NCBI GenBank assembly: GCA_914767715.1
Contig: OU612067.1
Coordinates: 250,001 to 310,000 of the forward strand
Length of the DNA: 60,000 nucleotides
Reading direction: 5' to 3'
Source: Membranipora membranacea
Taxonomy: Eukaryota; Bryozoa; Gymnolaemata; Cheilostomatida; Membraniporidae
Positions 12,901 through 23,073 of the stretch are shown here, piece by piece. The notes below the pieces were generated by a model, which saw nothing but the letters and a program-made list of their open reading frames with translations, was not told the DNA's origin and ran no database searches. How positions within the stretch are numbered: the first letter of the stretch is position 1; every line of letters starts with the position of its first letter. The position numbers were made by a program, and so were the translations under genes.

Positions 12901-15900
12901 CTAAGATTAAATAATTGAAAATTCTATCATTACCCCAGCTAATGGGGCATATTGTATCTAGATTGACGAGATAACAGAAGGATTATTGTCACAGTGTGTT
13001 CTCGATTGACACTCTGATGTTCTCCATAGTCATGCAAACTTACGTGAGTTCGCCAGAAATTAAATAAATTAGACTAATGTTCCTTGTGTGTTCACCGATT
13101 TCAATCAATAAACTCTCTCTGGTTAAAACCTGATTCTGGTCCAATTTTCATCTTACGCATTATCTCGCATTGATCATGGCGGTAGGTAATGTCAAGGTTA
13201 GAGGTACTTTCCTGAGGGTACCATAATGACCTGGCAACACATTGGCTAAGCTGGGACATACTCACTAAGCTGTCCCCCCTCACCAAACCCAGATAGCCTT
13301 AGGGCCAGGCTAGGGACATACCACTGAAATAATTGCTCACTCTCCCAATGCAAAATAAGCATTATGTAGCTTCGGATAACATGGAATTGGTCCATAATGC
13401 TTTGGTTTAGAGAAGGAAGCATAGAATTATAAAATTGACATACATACATACATGAATAAAGTCGTTATTCAGTTAAAAACACACTGGCTATTATTACAAA
13501 AAGAATTGACAAAGGGAAATGTTTGCATTAGATCATTAGATCATAAGATCATAAGGTCATAAGGTCACTCTCTGAAATGTTTGCTTTGCTGATTTGCTTT
13601 TAATAATCGCCAGTGATTTTTAACTTAAGTGTGACATTTAAGATTGTAACTGGATCAAGTTTATATTAACGTGTTGACATTCCCAATAATACTACAACTA
13701 TGAAATATATTCTTTGCTTTGAAAGATCTGCTATAGCTCACCACCATCTCTGCGGTCCAACCTTTAGTTTAGATTTACATAAGTGCTGTGTAAGCTGACT
13801 GCTGCATCTTTCAATTGGTGCTATTTCGTCTCTTCATAATAGAGAAATAGCAGAGGGAACAGTATCATCTCGTATCATATCCTTACAGTGTTGTAAAAGA
13901 ATCGAGTAAATATTATGCTGTGTTAGTCTTATAAAATCAGTATACAAAACCAAATAATGCAGCTGACATAACAGTTATGTTATCACAGCGCAAGGATATA
14001 TCCTCACTCTGTCATCACATCATATCACATATCAGTTTCAGTCATATAATTTACCAAGATCAACACTAGATTTGAAATGAAGTTGACCTGTTATTTTAAC
14101 TTTAGCCATAAAGCTTTTCGACTTCTTGACCCAATTTCAGGGGATTATCAGCACATCATTTTGTAACATATCCCATTATTTCCTGGAAAAAGTCACACAA
14201 AGGCACACAGCCTATAATTAGAACAGTCAGTGGCCCACACTATAATCAAAAATTAGATACCAGCGGTCACAGTCATCACAGAGCTGTGCTCAAGTACTTT
14301 TTTTCAGTTCAAGTAGAGTAAGCGAGTACTCAAAACAAAATCGAGTACAAGAATACACATGTTTCTGCCTTCCGAGTACAAGTAGAGTATCACAACTTGG
14401 TTCCGAGTACAGGTAGAGTATATTTATGGCCCCTTCGAGTAGAGTAGAGAGTAGTTGAAACCGGGACTCGAGTAGTACTTGTACTCGAATTTGTACTCGA
14501 GTAGCACAGCTCTGAGTCATCATACATCATACATCTTCACACTCATACCATAAGCCGTATATCTGATCTTATAAATCTGTGAGACACACCAAGGAAAACA
14601 CTGAGATGTATCTTCTGGCTCTTTTGGATCTGTCTATCTTTTGCGAATGGAAAGTTGAATCTATAAACATTTCTAATACGCTGAGAGATTTGTGACCTAA
14701 AATATGAAATTAGGTCATGGCATTAGGTATATTATTTGTATCTGTAAACAATGGTAATTCTCTGACTATTCCTTGAACAATTAAGCTGCGTTTACATGTG
14801 CGACAAATCGGTTGAAAATAACAACCCCGACACAGGTCACCGATTTGACTGACCGTGTAAACAGTTAATCTGTGTTTAAATCGGTGTTTAAATCTGTATT
14901 GTTCAAAATCGTTCACTTGTGACAATGTCACACGTGACCGACAAATCTCCACGATTATGAATGGTTCAGCCAATAAACAAACTAGTTGTCTCACTAGCCA
15001 ATCAGAGACAAGTTGAGTTGGAAGTTTGTGTTGAAATCAGTTAGGCATGAACAGAGCAGATTCATAATCTGTGTCGGAGTTGTTATTATTAGCCGATTTG
15101 TCGGACGGACGTGTAAACGCAGCTTTACAGTAACAAATATGTACAGATTTATACCTTGGCACATGGCCAAGTTTTCAGCTCATCATGAGGCTGGACATAA
15201 TTAGGTTGGATGGTAATAATAATATGTCAATACTTGAAGAAAGACATATCTATGAATAATAATAACTGTAATGTGCATAAAGACAGACCCAAAAATAGTC
15301 AGATCTACATCAAAAATGGCACAATTAAACTGGCGATTAGCTATTAAACAAATTAATGAATTGAAAGACAATGTTCTAAATTATACAATATTGTGATTAG
15401 CGATATATCCAGAGGAATACAAATAGTTTAATAATGAATGAGGGAAGCAGGGAGGCACTGCCTCCCCTAGTAGATACAACATACAGTGGTGCGCATACCA
15501 CTGCACATCACACAGTTCTTCAGCTAGAAACCATGAGTCAAGTGCTGTTTCGAGGCCTTCTCTTGTACAACCTCCTCATGGCCTGCCCCAGCAGCACGTG
15601 TGTTTACGCTGTATGCTAAATTGAGTGGCCTAAATCGCTATTATTGAATATTCTGTGCCAGAATCAGCTCATTTAGACTTTTAAGAGCTTTGGAGACTGA
15701 GGCTTTTCCCCCAGTCACAGGAGAAGCTTACAATACCAACCTGGTGCTACTTAACACCCTTAGGCATATTTGTCTTGACAATTGCAACGTTTGTGGAAAC
15801 CAACAGCACAAGATTTTGATGATTGGAAATATGAATTACAATTAGGACTGTTTGCACACATAATTTTAGTATGAGTTGAGATAGCGAGTTGAGATAGCGA

Positions 15901-18900
15901 GTTGAGATAGCGAGTTGAGATAGCGAGTTGAGATAGCGAGTTGAGATAGCGAGTTGAGATAGCGAGTTGAGATAGCGAGTTGAGATAGCGAGTTGAGATA
16001 GCGAGTTGAGATAGCGAGTTGAGATAGCGAGTTGAGATAGCGAGTTGAGATAGCGAGTTGAGATAGCGAGTTGAGATAGCGAGTTGAGATAGCGAGTTGA
16101 GATAGCATAAACATAGATTATATATTTATAAGTATATGGTTGATACATGCTATTCCCTATTTGATATGGGGGATGGTTGATACATGCTATTCCCTATTTG
16201 ATATGGGGGATGGTTGATACATGCTATTCCCTATTTGATATTGGGGATGGTTGATACATGCTATTCCCTATTTGATATGGGGGATGGTTGATACATGCTA
16301 TTCCCTATTTGATATGGGGGATGGTTGATACATGCTATTCCCTATTTGATATGGGGGATGGTTGATACATGCTATTCCCTATTTGATATGGGGGATGGTT
16401 GATACATGCTACTCCCTATTTGATATGGGGGATGGTTGATACATGCTACTCCCTATTTGATATGGGGGATGGTTGATACATGCTACTCCCTATTTGATAT
16501 GGGGGATGGTTGATACATGCTACTCCCTATTTGATATGGGGGATGGTTGATACATGCTACTCCCTATTTGATATGGGGGATGGTTGATACATGCTATTCC
16601 CTATTTGATATGGGGGATGGTTGATACATGCTACTCCCTATTTGATATGGGGGATGGTTGATACATGCTACTCCCTATTTGATATGGGGGATGGTTGATA
16701 CATGCTACTCCCTATTTGATATTGGGGATGGTTGATACATGCTATTCCCTATTTGATATGGGGGATGGTTGATACATGCTATTCCCTATTTGATATGGGG
16801 GATGGTTGATACATGCTACTCCCTATTTGATATGGGGGATGGTTGATACATGCTACTCCCTATTTGATATGGGGGATGGTTGATACATGCTACTCCCTAT
16901 TTGATATGGGGGATGGTTGATACATGCTACTCCCTATTTGATATGGGGGATGGTTGATACATGCTACTCCCTATTTGATATGGGGGATGGTTGATACATG
17001 CTATTCCCTATTTGATATGGGGGATGGTTGATACATGCTATTCCCTATTTGATATGGGGGATGGTTGATACATGCTATTCCCTATTTGATATGGGGGATG
17101 GTTGATACATGCTATTCCCTATTTGATATGCTGGGGGTCCAAAGTCCTTGCTGCAGGTGAACTATCCAGTGACGTCCTATTATCATTTCTGTGTTACTTT
17201 TTCGAAGGTTAGAATATCTAACAACAAACTGCAAGGGACTGATTTATTAAAGATATAGAGTTTGGTGTTCTTCTAATTCCTGATCAAAGGGGAGGAGACA
17301 CCTAAATTTCAGTTTCATTGTTTTGTACTCTCTCAACAATACAATTTATATCCATATTATAGGTGGCATATTGTGAGAGGCGATCCTTGATGAGAAGTAC
17401 ATGGCTTTCATCACCTTATCTCAAAGAGCACATCCCGTATAAACTAAAAATACTCTTCTTTCTCGGATCGTCAGAGAACGCTCAAGATCAGAAACGTATT
17501 TTATATGAGAGTGAGATGTATAGAGATATCGTCCAATCAAACTTTATAGACTCATATTATAATAACACTTATAAAGCCATGTCATACCTTCGGTGAGTAT
17601 ATATATTATAAACAAGAGAATCTACGCCCACTTACAGATAAAACCAGAGCTTGTGAGACGAGTTATAATATTACTTTTATTATTACTATTACTCCTCGAT
17701 TTTAGTTCCAAACAACCCTACAATAAACAACCCTACAATAAACAACCCTACAATAAAACAACCCTACAATAAAAAAAAAACATTTCTAGTCTGGTAAATA
17801 GGGTTTGGGATAGGACGAAAACTTTTAAATACCCTATATTCTTGACTGATGTTAACTTGTTACCCCTCTGGAACCACCCTCTCCAGCAGCAGTTTACACA
17901 AAACATAGCTGTAATTTTGATCTAGCGTATCAAACCCCACTGTTTTGAATTATTTAGTCTCCTCTGTTTGAATCTGAAGTTGCTATCCTTATTTGTGTGC
18001 TTGAACCGTTCCGGGATCGCTGCATGGCAATGAAATGCTTCTTCCAGCAATCCCTACGCAGTTGAACCACTTCATCTATGGCTCCCCTAACTTCTCCACT
18101 GAGATGAGAACAGCTACAACAGCTACAACTGCAGACATCAACTTCCTCATAAGTTTAAGTGGCTATATTACAGCTGGACCTCCGAAAACTGTCCTACAGC
18201 TAAACTGATTCTTAAGCTGGATGATGATGTCTTAGTCAGAATGAAAACACTGGATACTCTGGCGAAGAACATTAGTCAGTGGATTAGCTGGAGCTCTCGA
18301 CTCTATGCCGGTGAGAAGAGAATATTAGCGGATGAGTCATCCCTCTTATTATCTCCTACGACCTTGATTAACATTTCATAGAATCGTACTTTCACAGACT
18401 AACCTATGGGTTTACTATGTGTCTGTATATCTACGTGAGATCAGGAATGGATTGTATTCTCACTGCACTAAGGAATTTCAGGTTAATGGACAACCTGCTT
18501 ATCATTGACCAAGGCAGATCAAATCGGAACCAATTTTTATGCCGCTGTTTGAATACAAAATTGATTGCATGCATTGTGGGTCTGTAAGTCTGTCCCAAGT
18601 CTATTATAATGTACTTACTACTATTGTACTGAGTACTATTTGCGTTGTGTTGCGTACTCGAGACAGACTCTTCCTATATATATCAATGATTCTGTCTTTG
18701 ACTTATGCTCTCAATGATGCGCATTTTTAAATTTTAGGAACATATATTGAACAGTCAAAGCCTCACAGAGGACTTACAGATAAGTGGTATATGCCACGAG
18801 AGGTGTGGCCTTATGGGAGTTACCCCCTCTGGTTACAGGGTATGGTTTACTTTCTGTCACCTGGTTATACTGCTGAGCTATTCCAGGCCGCACTCAGGAC

Positions 18901-19132
18901 TAAGTATATGTTCACTGATGATGTCTTTATTGGTATCTGTGTCAACAAGACAGCTCTTCCGGGACAGGAGACTATTGTAGTAAATGATATCTCATCATTT
19001 CATGTTGTGAATAGTCAGAATATCGGAAGTAAACAGGCAGCTCAACTTCAGGAAGACTGGGATGAGGCCAGAATTACTTTCTTTCACCTACCAGATAAAC
19101 AACTCTATTGGAGCCTTTTTAATTCTGAGTAA
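9909..19132 (+). CDS. GT31 family beta-1,3-galactosyltransferase-like, gene 2 (four exons)
   Basis: Exons 9909-10127, 17363-17592, 18174-18310 and 18738-19132 join in frame to 326 codons plus stop, a normal length for beta-1,3-galactosyltransferases. Exon 1 begins MSPCLWISLSLIFHW, a short hydrophobic start suited to a signal anchor. It ends with NFKIIIDAERCSPKDQLLII, the typical segment before the catalytic domain. Exon 2 carries RRSLMRSTW. Exon 3 carries KLDDDVLVRM (DxD region, about residues 163-172). Exon 4 carries TDDVFIG. Donors and acceptors are GT/AG, and all phases agree. Intron 1 is 7.2 kb and loaded with repeats; introns 2 and 3 (581 and 427 bp) match gene 1 in position and phase. 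A predicted Golgi glycosyltransferase; sugar and acceptor are unknown. Exon 1 assignment rests on phase and motif fit. Confidence 0.85.
10976..12838 (+). mobile_element. 5'-truncated CR1/L2-like non-LTR retrotransposon with intact RT ORF (10976-12697)
   Basis: An uninterrupted 573-codon frame holds a non-LTR reverse transcriptase. It shows WKRAQVVPVPK, DFRPISLL, VLDFSKAFDR, GAPQGTKLGPILW and the catalytic KYADDTTFY, followed by a thumb region (KLLGVTVDSQLSF) and a conserved C-terminus (LSYACPVWF). No apurinic endonuclease domain is seen upstream, so the copy appears 5' truncated, as is usual for target-primed insertion. The tail has a duplicated AAATGTCTAAATAAACAAAC (12767 and 12815) separated by an A-rich run. 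It sits in sense orientation in intron 1 of GT31 gene 2. The 5' boundary is not defined. Confidence 0.9.
12841..12935 (+). repeat. Duplicated intronic segment, copy 2 (partner at 5376-5465)
   Basis: It matches 5376-5465 in ordered blocks (ATATCCTTAGATGATGA, GGTTTCAAAATCT, TTCTATCATT). It begins immediately after the non-LTR element, so that insertion or the duplication breakpoint lies here. From 12936 to 13982 I see nothing identifiable. Confidence 0.6.
13983..14014. mobile_element. Degenerate copy of the 32 bp palindromic micro-element
   Basis: It aligns over the full 32 bases to the perfect palindrome at 19593 with a few substitutions (TCACAGCGCAAGGATA, then TATCCTCACTCTGTCA). No 5 bp direct repeat is seen at its ends, consistent with age. 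Confidence 0.6.
14279..14514. mobile_element. hAT-type MITE, 236 bp
   Basis: It has terminal inverted repeats CAGAGCTGTGCT…AGCACAGCTCTG and exact 8 bp target-site duplications AGTCATCA (14271-14278 and 14515-14522). Both the CAGAG terminus and the 8 bp duplication are typical of the hAT superfamily. The interior is made of many GAGTA/TACTC motifs and has no coding capacity. Confidence 0.92.
14784..15124. mobile_element. PIF/Harbinger-type MITE, 341 bp
   Basis: It has terminal inverted repeats AGCTGCGTTTACA…TGTAAACGCAGCT and 3 bp TTA duplications on both sides (14781-14783 and 15125-15127), the size and sequence typical of PIF/Harbinger. It is non-coding. The interior repeats the motif CGATTTGTCGG or its complement near both ends. 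Confidence 0.85.
15205..15872. other. Intronic stretch without recognised features
   Basis: It lies in intron 1 of GT31 gene 2. No exon, repeat or element could be supported here. Confidence 0.5.
15873..16106 (+). repeat. 13 bp minisatellite, 18 identical copies
   Basis: The unit GAGTTGAGATAGC is repeated exactly 18 times (234 bp) with no variant. The uniformity suggests recent expansion. It is intronic and only 29 bp from the next minisatellite. Long open frames over it on the minus strand are by-products of the repeat. Confidence 0.97.
16136..17129 (+). repeat. 37 bp minisatellite, about 27 copies
   Basis: The unit runs from ATGGTTGATACATGCTAT to the GGGGG before the next ATGG. Copies differ at a few fixed positions (GCTATTCCC versus GCTACTCCC; GATATGGGG versus GATATTGGG), and the variants occur in blocks, a sign of segmental amplification. 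The array ends about 230 bp before exon 2 of GT31 gene 2. Confidence 0.95.
17711..17780 (+). repeat. 15 bp tandem repeat ending in poly(A)
   Basis: Four copies of AACAACCCTACAATA are followed by about ten A residues, in intron 2 of GT31 gene 2. The equivalent intron of gene 1 lacks it. Confidence 0.85.
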
Positions 19133-22100
19133 TAGATACCTGGTATGTAAATTTCGATGAAAAGTCAGTATGTCATTACTCAAGAGGCACTCACCTTGAG
19201 ATAACAATCATTAATATACATCAAGTGTTCTTTTTGTATGTAAAAACTTAGCCCATAGACCATGGTTGATACTCTAACATTGACAGAAAATATGGTGTCA
19301 AGTTTATATAGTAAAAAAATAATAATATTTTACTCTTTTTAAATAAAACACAAAAACACTCTATGTAAAAGAGCTTTCAGAACCAGTGATTATTTGCGGG
19401 TCCCAATATTTAAGTCCCCAATAGCCGTTGGTTAATAGCTCCTTGTTGAGAAAATCTCTCCCCCAATAGTATTATGCTATACCTTAGTTCAATTTTTTTT
19501 ATAATGAAATGCCACTACCAGCTATCCTGGCACAGTTTGAGTGCTCAAACTATACCTCAGTAGTTTGCTATCCTCAGTATTTGACTATAACTTCACAGAG
19601 TAAGGATATATCCTTACTCTGTGATAACTTGTAATTGCGTTCAGCCCTGTCTTGACAGGTAGACAGGCTATAATTAATTTACCAGTGCAGAGACCACATG
19701 ATGGAACTTAACAGGTACTCTGCTAACACAAAACAGTCACTTAGGGATTGTGTGAAAAAGATGATAACTTATGAATTAGAGCAAGTGATAATCAGGATTC
19801 GAATTAAATATCTCAGTAAGCAGACTTAGTCGGTGTGAGAAAAGCTGGATAACCTATATGTGAGGAAAGGCATTGTCCTAAACTCACTGGTGCAGACAGA
19901 GAAGGTAGACTACAGGTTGCAGGTAGGGGGGGGGGGTTTGGTCATGTACTAACCTTCCTGGTGTCTGAATGGGCCCCGCGGGAGTGTAAGCCTGTATTAT
20001 GCCTATGTCCAGAATCAATTAACTCTCTGAGATTAACCAAATCTCTAACACCACCAACATACAGGCTTGCAAGCACTCCAGAGTTAGATGTACTATAGTT
20101 GTCTTCTCTTAGTGTGGTAGAAGATGACTCCAGAGACAATTAAATAATATATATAATATAATATAAATGTGAATAATAATATTAACAAGGACCCCAGTGC
20201 TTTCATTAAAGATATGTGCGTGTATTTTATTGAAAAAATAACAACCTTATGAAACAGGTTCCAACTTTGCATCTCACATAAGAAAATGTCATTTACAAAA
20301 AACTAACAAGTAAGCCATGAACCTTTTCAATTCAATCTTTCAGCTTTCAGCTATGTGACGAATTGCATTATCATCTCTCATATCAACTTAGAGGACATCT
20401 ATGCTTGAACATTATGGGATGGTAATAAACTGAAAGTCAAGGAAAGTTACCAGCAGATATGAACATTATGTTCAAGGAATGAAATCGAAAAAGAGTATGA
20501 TGAAAAGGATAGTGACGGTGCAACCAAAAATTGTTTTACTCTTTGGTGTGACCACTCAATTATTTTTCAACATTGCAAAAAGAACCCAGTTCGATAATTA
20601 CATATCATAGTTCCGTGGAAAACAAAAGTTCCCAGTGTATCGATATACACCCCAGTATTTTATGATTGTTTTGTGAGAGAAATTATTTAGTTCCACGCGC
20701 CTAAATGTAAATATTGTTATCCCTATATTTTTCTCCCCAGCGTTTCTCCAAATATGCTTTGATTTAAACTCTAGAACAAGTTTTTGCAAGCTATGGTGGC
20801 AGAGTTATATTGCAAAAGTATTGGGTATTGAAGCCAAGCGCAAGAAGCTCCAATTAGGCAGATTGATTTTCAGTTATTCGTAGTATTCCTCCACAGTCCA
20901 CATTCACAAAAAAAAGCCTCATCCAGGAAGATGTTTAAAACAGTTTATAATATAATAATAATATCAATTTTCATAATTCATTACCAAAAAATATGGAGTA
21001 CTGTCCTCTTACACATGCGCATGAAAATGACAGACAGACCTGTAGCAAAATTCTGATTTTTGTAAGTAATTCTCCTGTTGGCGATATGCATGACCGATCT
21101 CATACTTTGTTGGACTGCCTTTGTTTACATTTTTCACACGCCTGGGTTATATTTAGAATCCCGACGTCAAGTGTCACGTGACTTTCCATATCCGGTGAGG
21201 CATGAGTGAAAATCTGGGATTTTTTTATGTGATTTCTGATGCAAAATGTGAGTATTCCTGCATAAGATCACTCTAAGATAGATGTGGACTGTGTTGTCAC
21301 CACCAGCATGTTTTTAAAACTTCTGAAAAATTAGTTTTTAACAAGATATTCTCTCTCATTTTGGTCACTTTTGGACATGTGTCTTTCAATTCTGAGGGCA
21401 TCACCACAGTACAATACTATTGTATTTACTAATAATCTTTTAATTAATACTAACTACTACTGAACAGTCACAAAGTAATATACAGTAAAGTAAGGTGTGA
21501 CACTACCTACTTTATTAGCTAGCTGGTTAGCAGGTAGAGTAGTCAATACTAACCAACTTATTCCCCCCTGACTAGACACAGGTGACAGTTGCTGCCACTT
21601 CTCATCATCAGGCTTACTACTAGTTACTTACTTGAAAATTGTAGATACATTGAATTGATGGTTAGTCACTCACACTCACACTCATGGTCAGTCACTATTA
21701 TGATCAATTATTGAGATCATATGTATGTATTACTATTACTCTTCTATCCAATCTATGCATTCATAACCAGTATTATAATTATCTTATTTATTGGTAGACA
21801 TCCAATCCATATATTCCTTTCCACCCAGCAAAATTACACTCTAGTCCATAGGTTAGGTATGAATTCATAGTTTGTTAGCAAGTAGTGCATGCTTGTCACT
21901 CAAGAGCCAGTACCAGGTGACCAACAATTTACAGTTTTCGAAGTAGTAGAGTAGATTAAAAAGTGCAGTATAAAATTACTCTCACTGTCTGTGGTTCTGA
22001 GTGTGCTGGTATTGAGACACTCAGTGGTCTGTGGCTTATGCTAGGAATACATACAACCTATGATGATGAGTGCAATCATACTTTGCACACATATTTATAT

Positions 22101-23073
22101 ATGTGTATGATGTATATAGATTTTGATATTTACATTTATTATCCACTGTTGCAAAAGTCCCTTGGGTGTTTAATGAAACTGTAAAGTGTCATGTAGAACA
22201 TTGGTGGCTGGGGAAGGGCACAAGTAGAAGACAAGGTTTTATTGATGATGGATTTGTATGCTGTTAGCAGCATACAGCTTGTCAGGCCTACCTCCAGGCC
22301 CATGATTGAAGCAACTAGACTGTTTGAAGGTGGAAAAAGTGCATTCTGCCATAGACGCATGTTTGGTTGGCCCTGTAGAATAAGGATAGCAATAAGGTGC
22401 ACATACCATCATACCAATTCTCATAAAACACATGCCATAGAATAGCCACTGCACTCACCACTCTCTGGACAGGCAATATCTAGGCAGACTGGCCACTTGC
22501 TGGTACAATTTACAGATATCCAAAGTGACACTACTTGGCGCTTTGAGTCATCACTACGGTCCTTCAAATAACAGTCAGAGAAATTTAACTGGGTCTCATT
22601 TGGCTATATCAAAGTATATTTTGTTCGTCTGGGAATTTTTCTAACATTTATACAAAATTCGTGTGATTGACCAGAGGTACACTTATATAGATAGTAGTTT
22701 ATGATTTTGTGCAGACTCAGCAAGTTGATGAATAACATTGTCTCAGTTATCACAAATCTGTATGTCTATTATGTTGCCCTGCATATCACTGTGCAAAGCC
22801 CCCATGACAGTCACTTACCAAATCATTGTGAGTTTATTAATTAGGGACAGGGCTAGTAATCATTGTAACCGAAGATGTTTTTGACAACCCTTCCCTGAAA
22901 AACTGATTTAGTAGGCTAATAGCCTAATGTATTTGTGATTTGATATTTCAGATTGAGACTAAGCGGGCACGCTGAGTAAGCTGAGTAAGGTTTGTGATAC
23001 AGTAACGTGTCACTATACTATCACTGTACGATGTTAGATCTGTCTATATAAACCGACGAGCCGATACACCAGT
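19133..23073. other. Intergenic region between GT31 gene 2 and the HDAC gene
   Basis: Apart from the palindromic element at 19593, no gene, RNA or transposon could be supported. Open frames are short and show no known motif or splice-compatible context. The downstream end presumably contains the HDAC promoter. A TATATAAA at about 23045 lies only some 29 bases before the proposed ATG, too close for both to be used in the ordinary way. Confidence 0.5.
19593..19624. mobile_element. Perfect 32 bp palindromic micro-element with 5 bp flanking duplication
   Basis: The half-site TCACAGAGTAAGGATA is followed immediately by its exact reverse complement with no spacer. It is flanked by TAACT on both sides (19588-19592 and 19625-19629). 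The same palindrome occurs elsewhere in the window with different flanking duplications. This is best explained as insertion of a tiny element made only of two inverted repeats. Confidence 0.85.

Noticed and set aside
15747-17129. CRISPR-like regular repeats
   Set aside because: The arrays are contiguous tandem repeats without unique spacers, in an animal intron.
18135-18173. Upstream acceptor extending GT31 gene 2 exon 3 by 39 bases
   Set aside because: It keeps the frame but would insert 13 residues between KAMSYLR and WTSENCP, where GT31 proteins and the paralogue have none.
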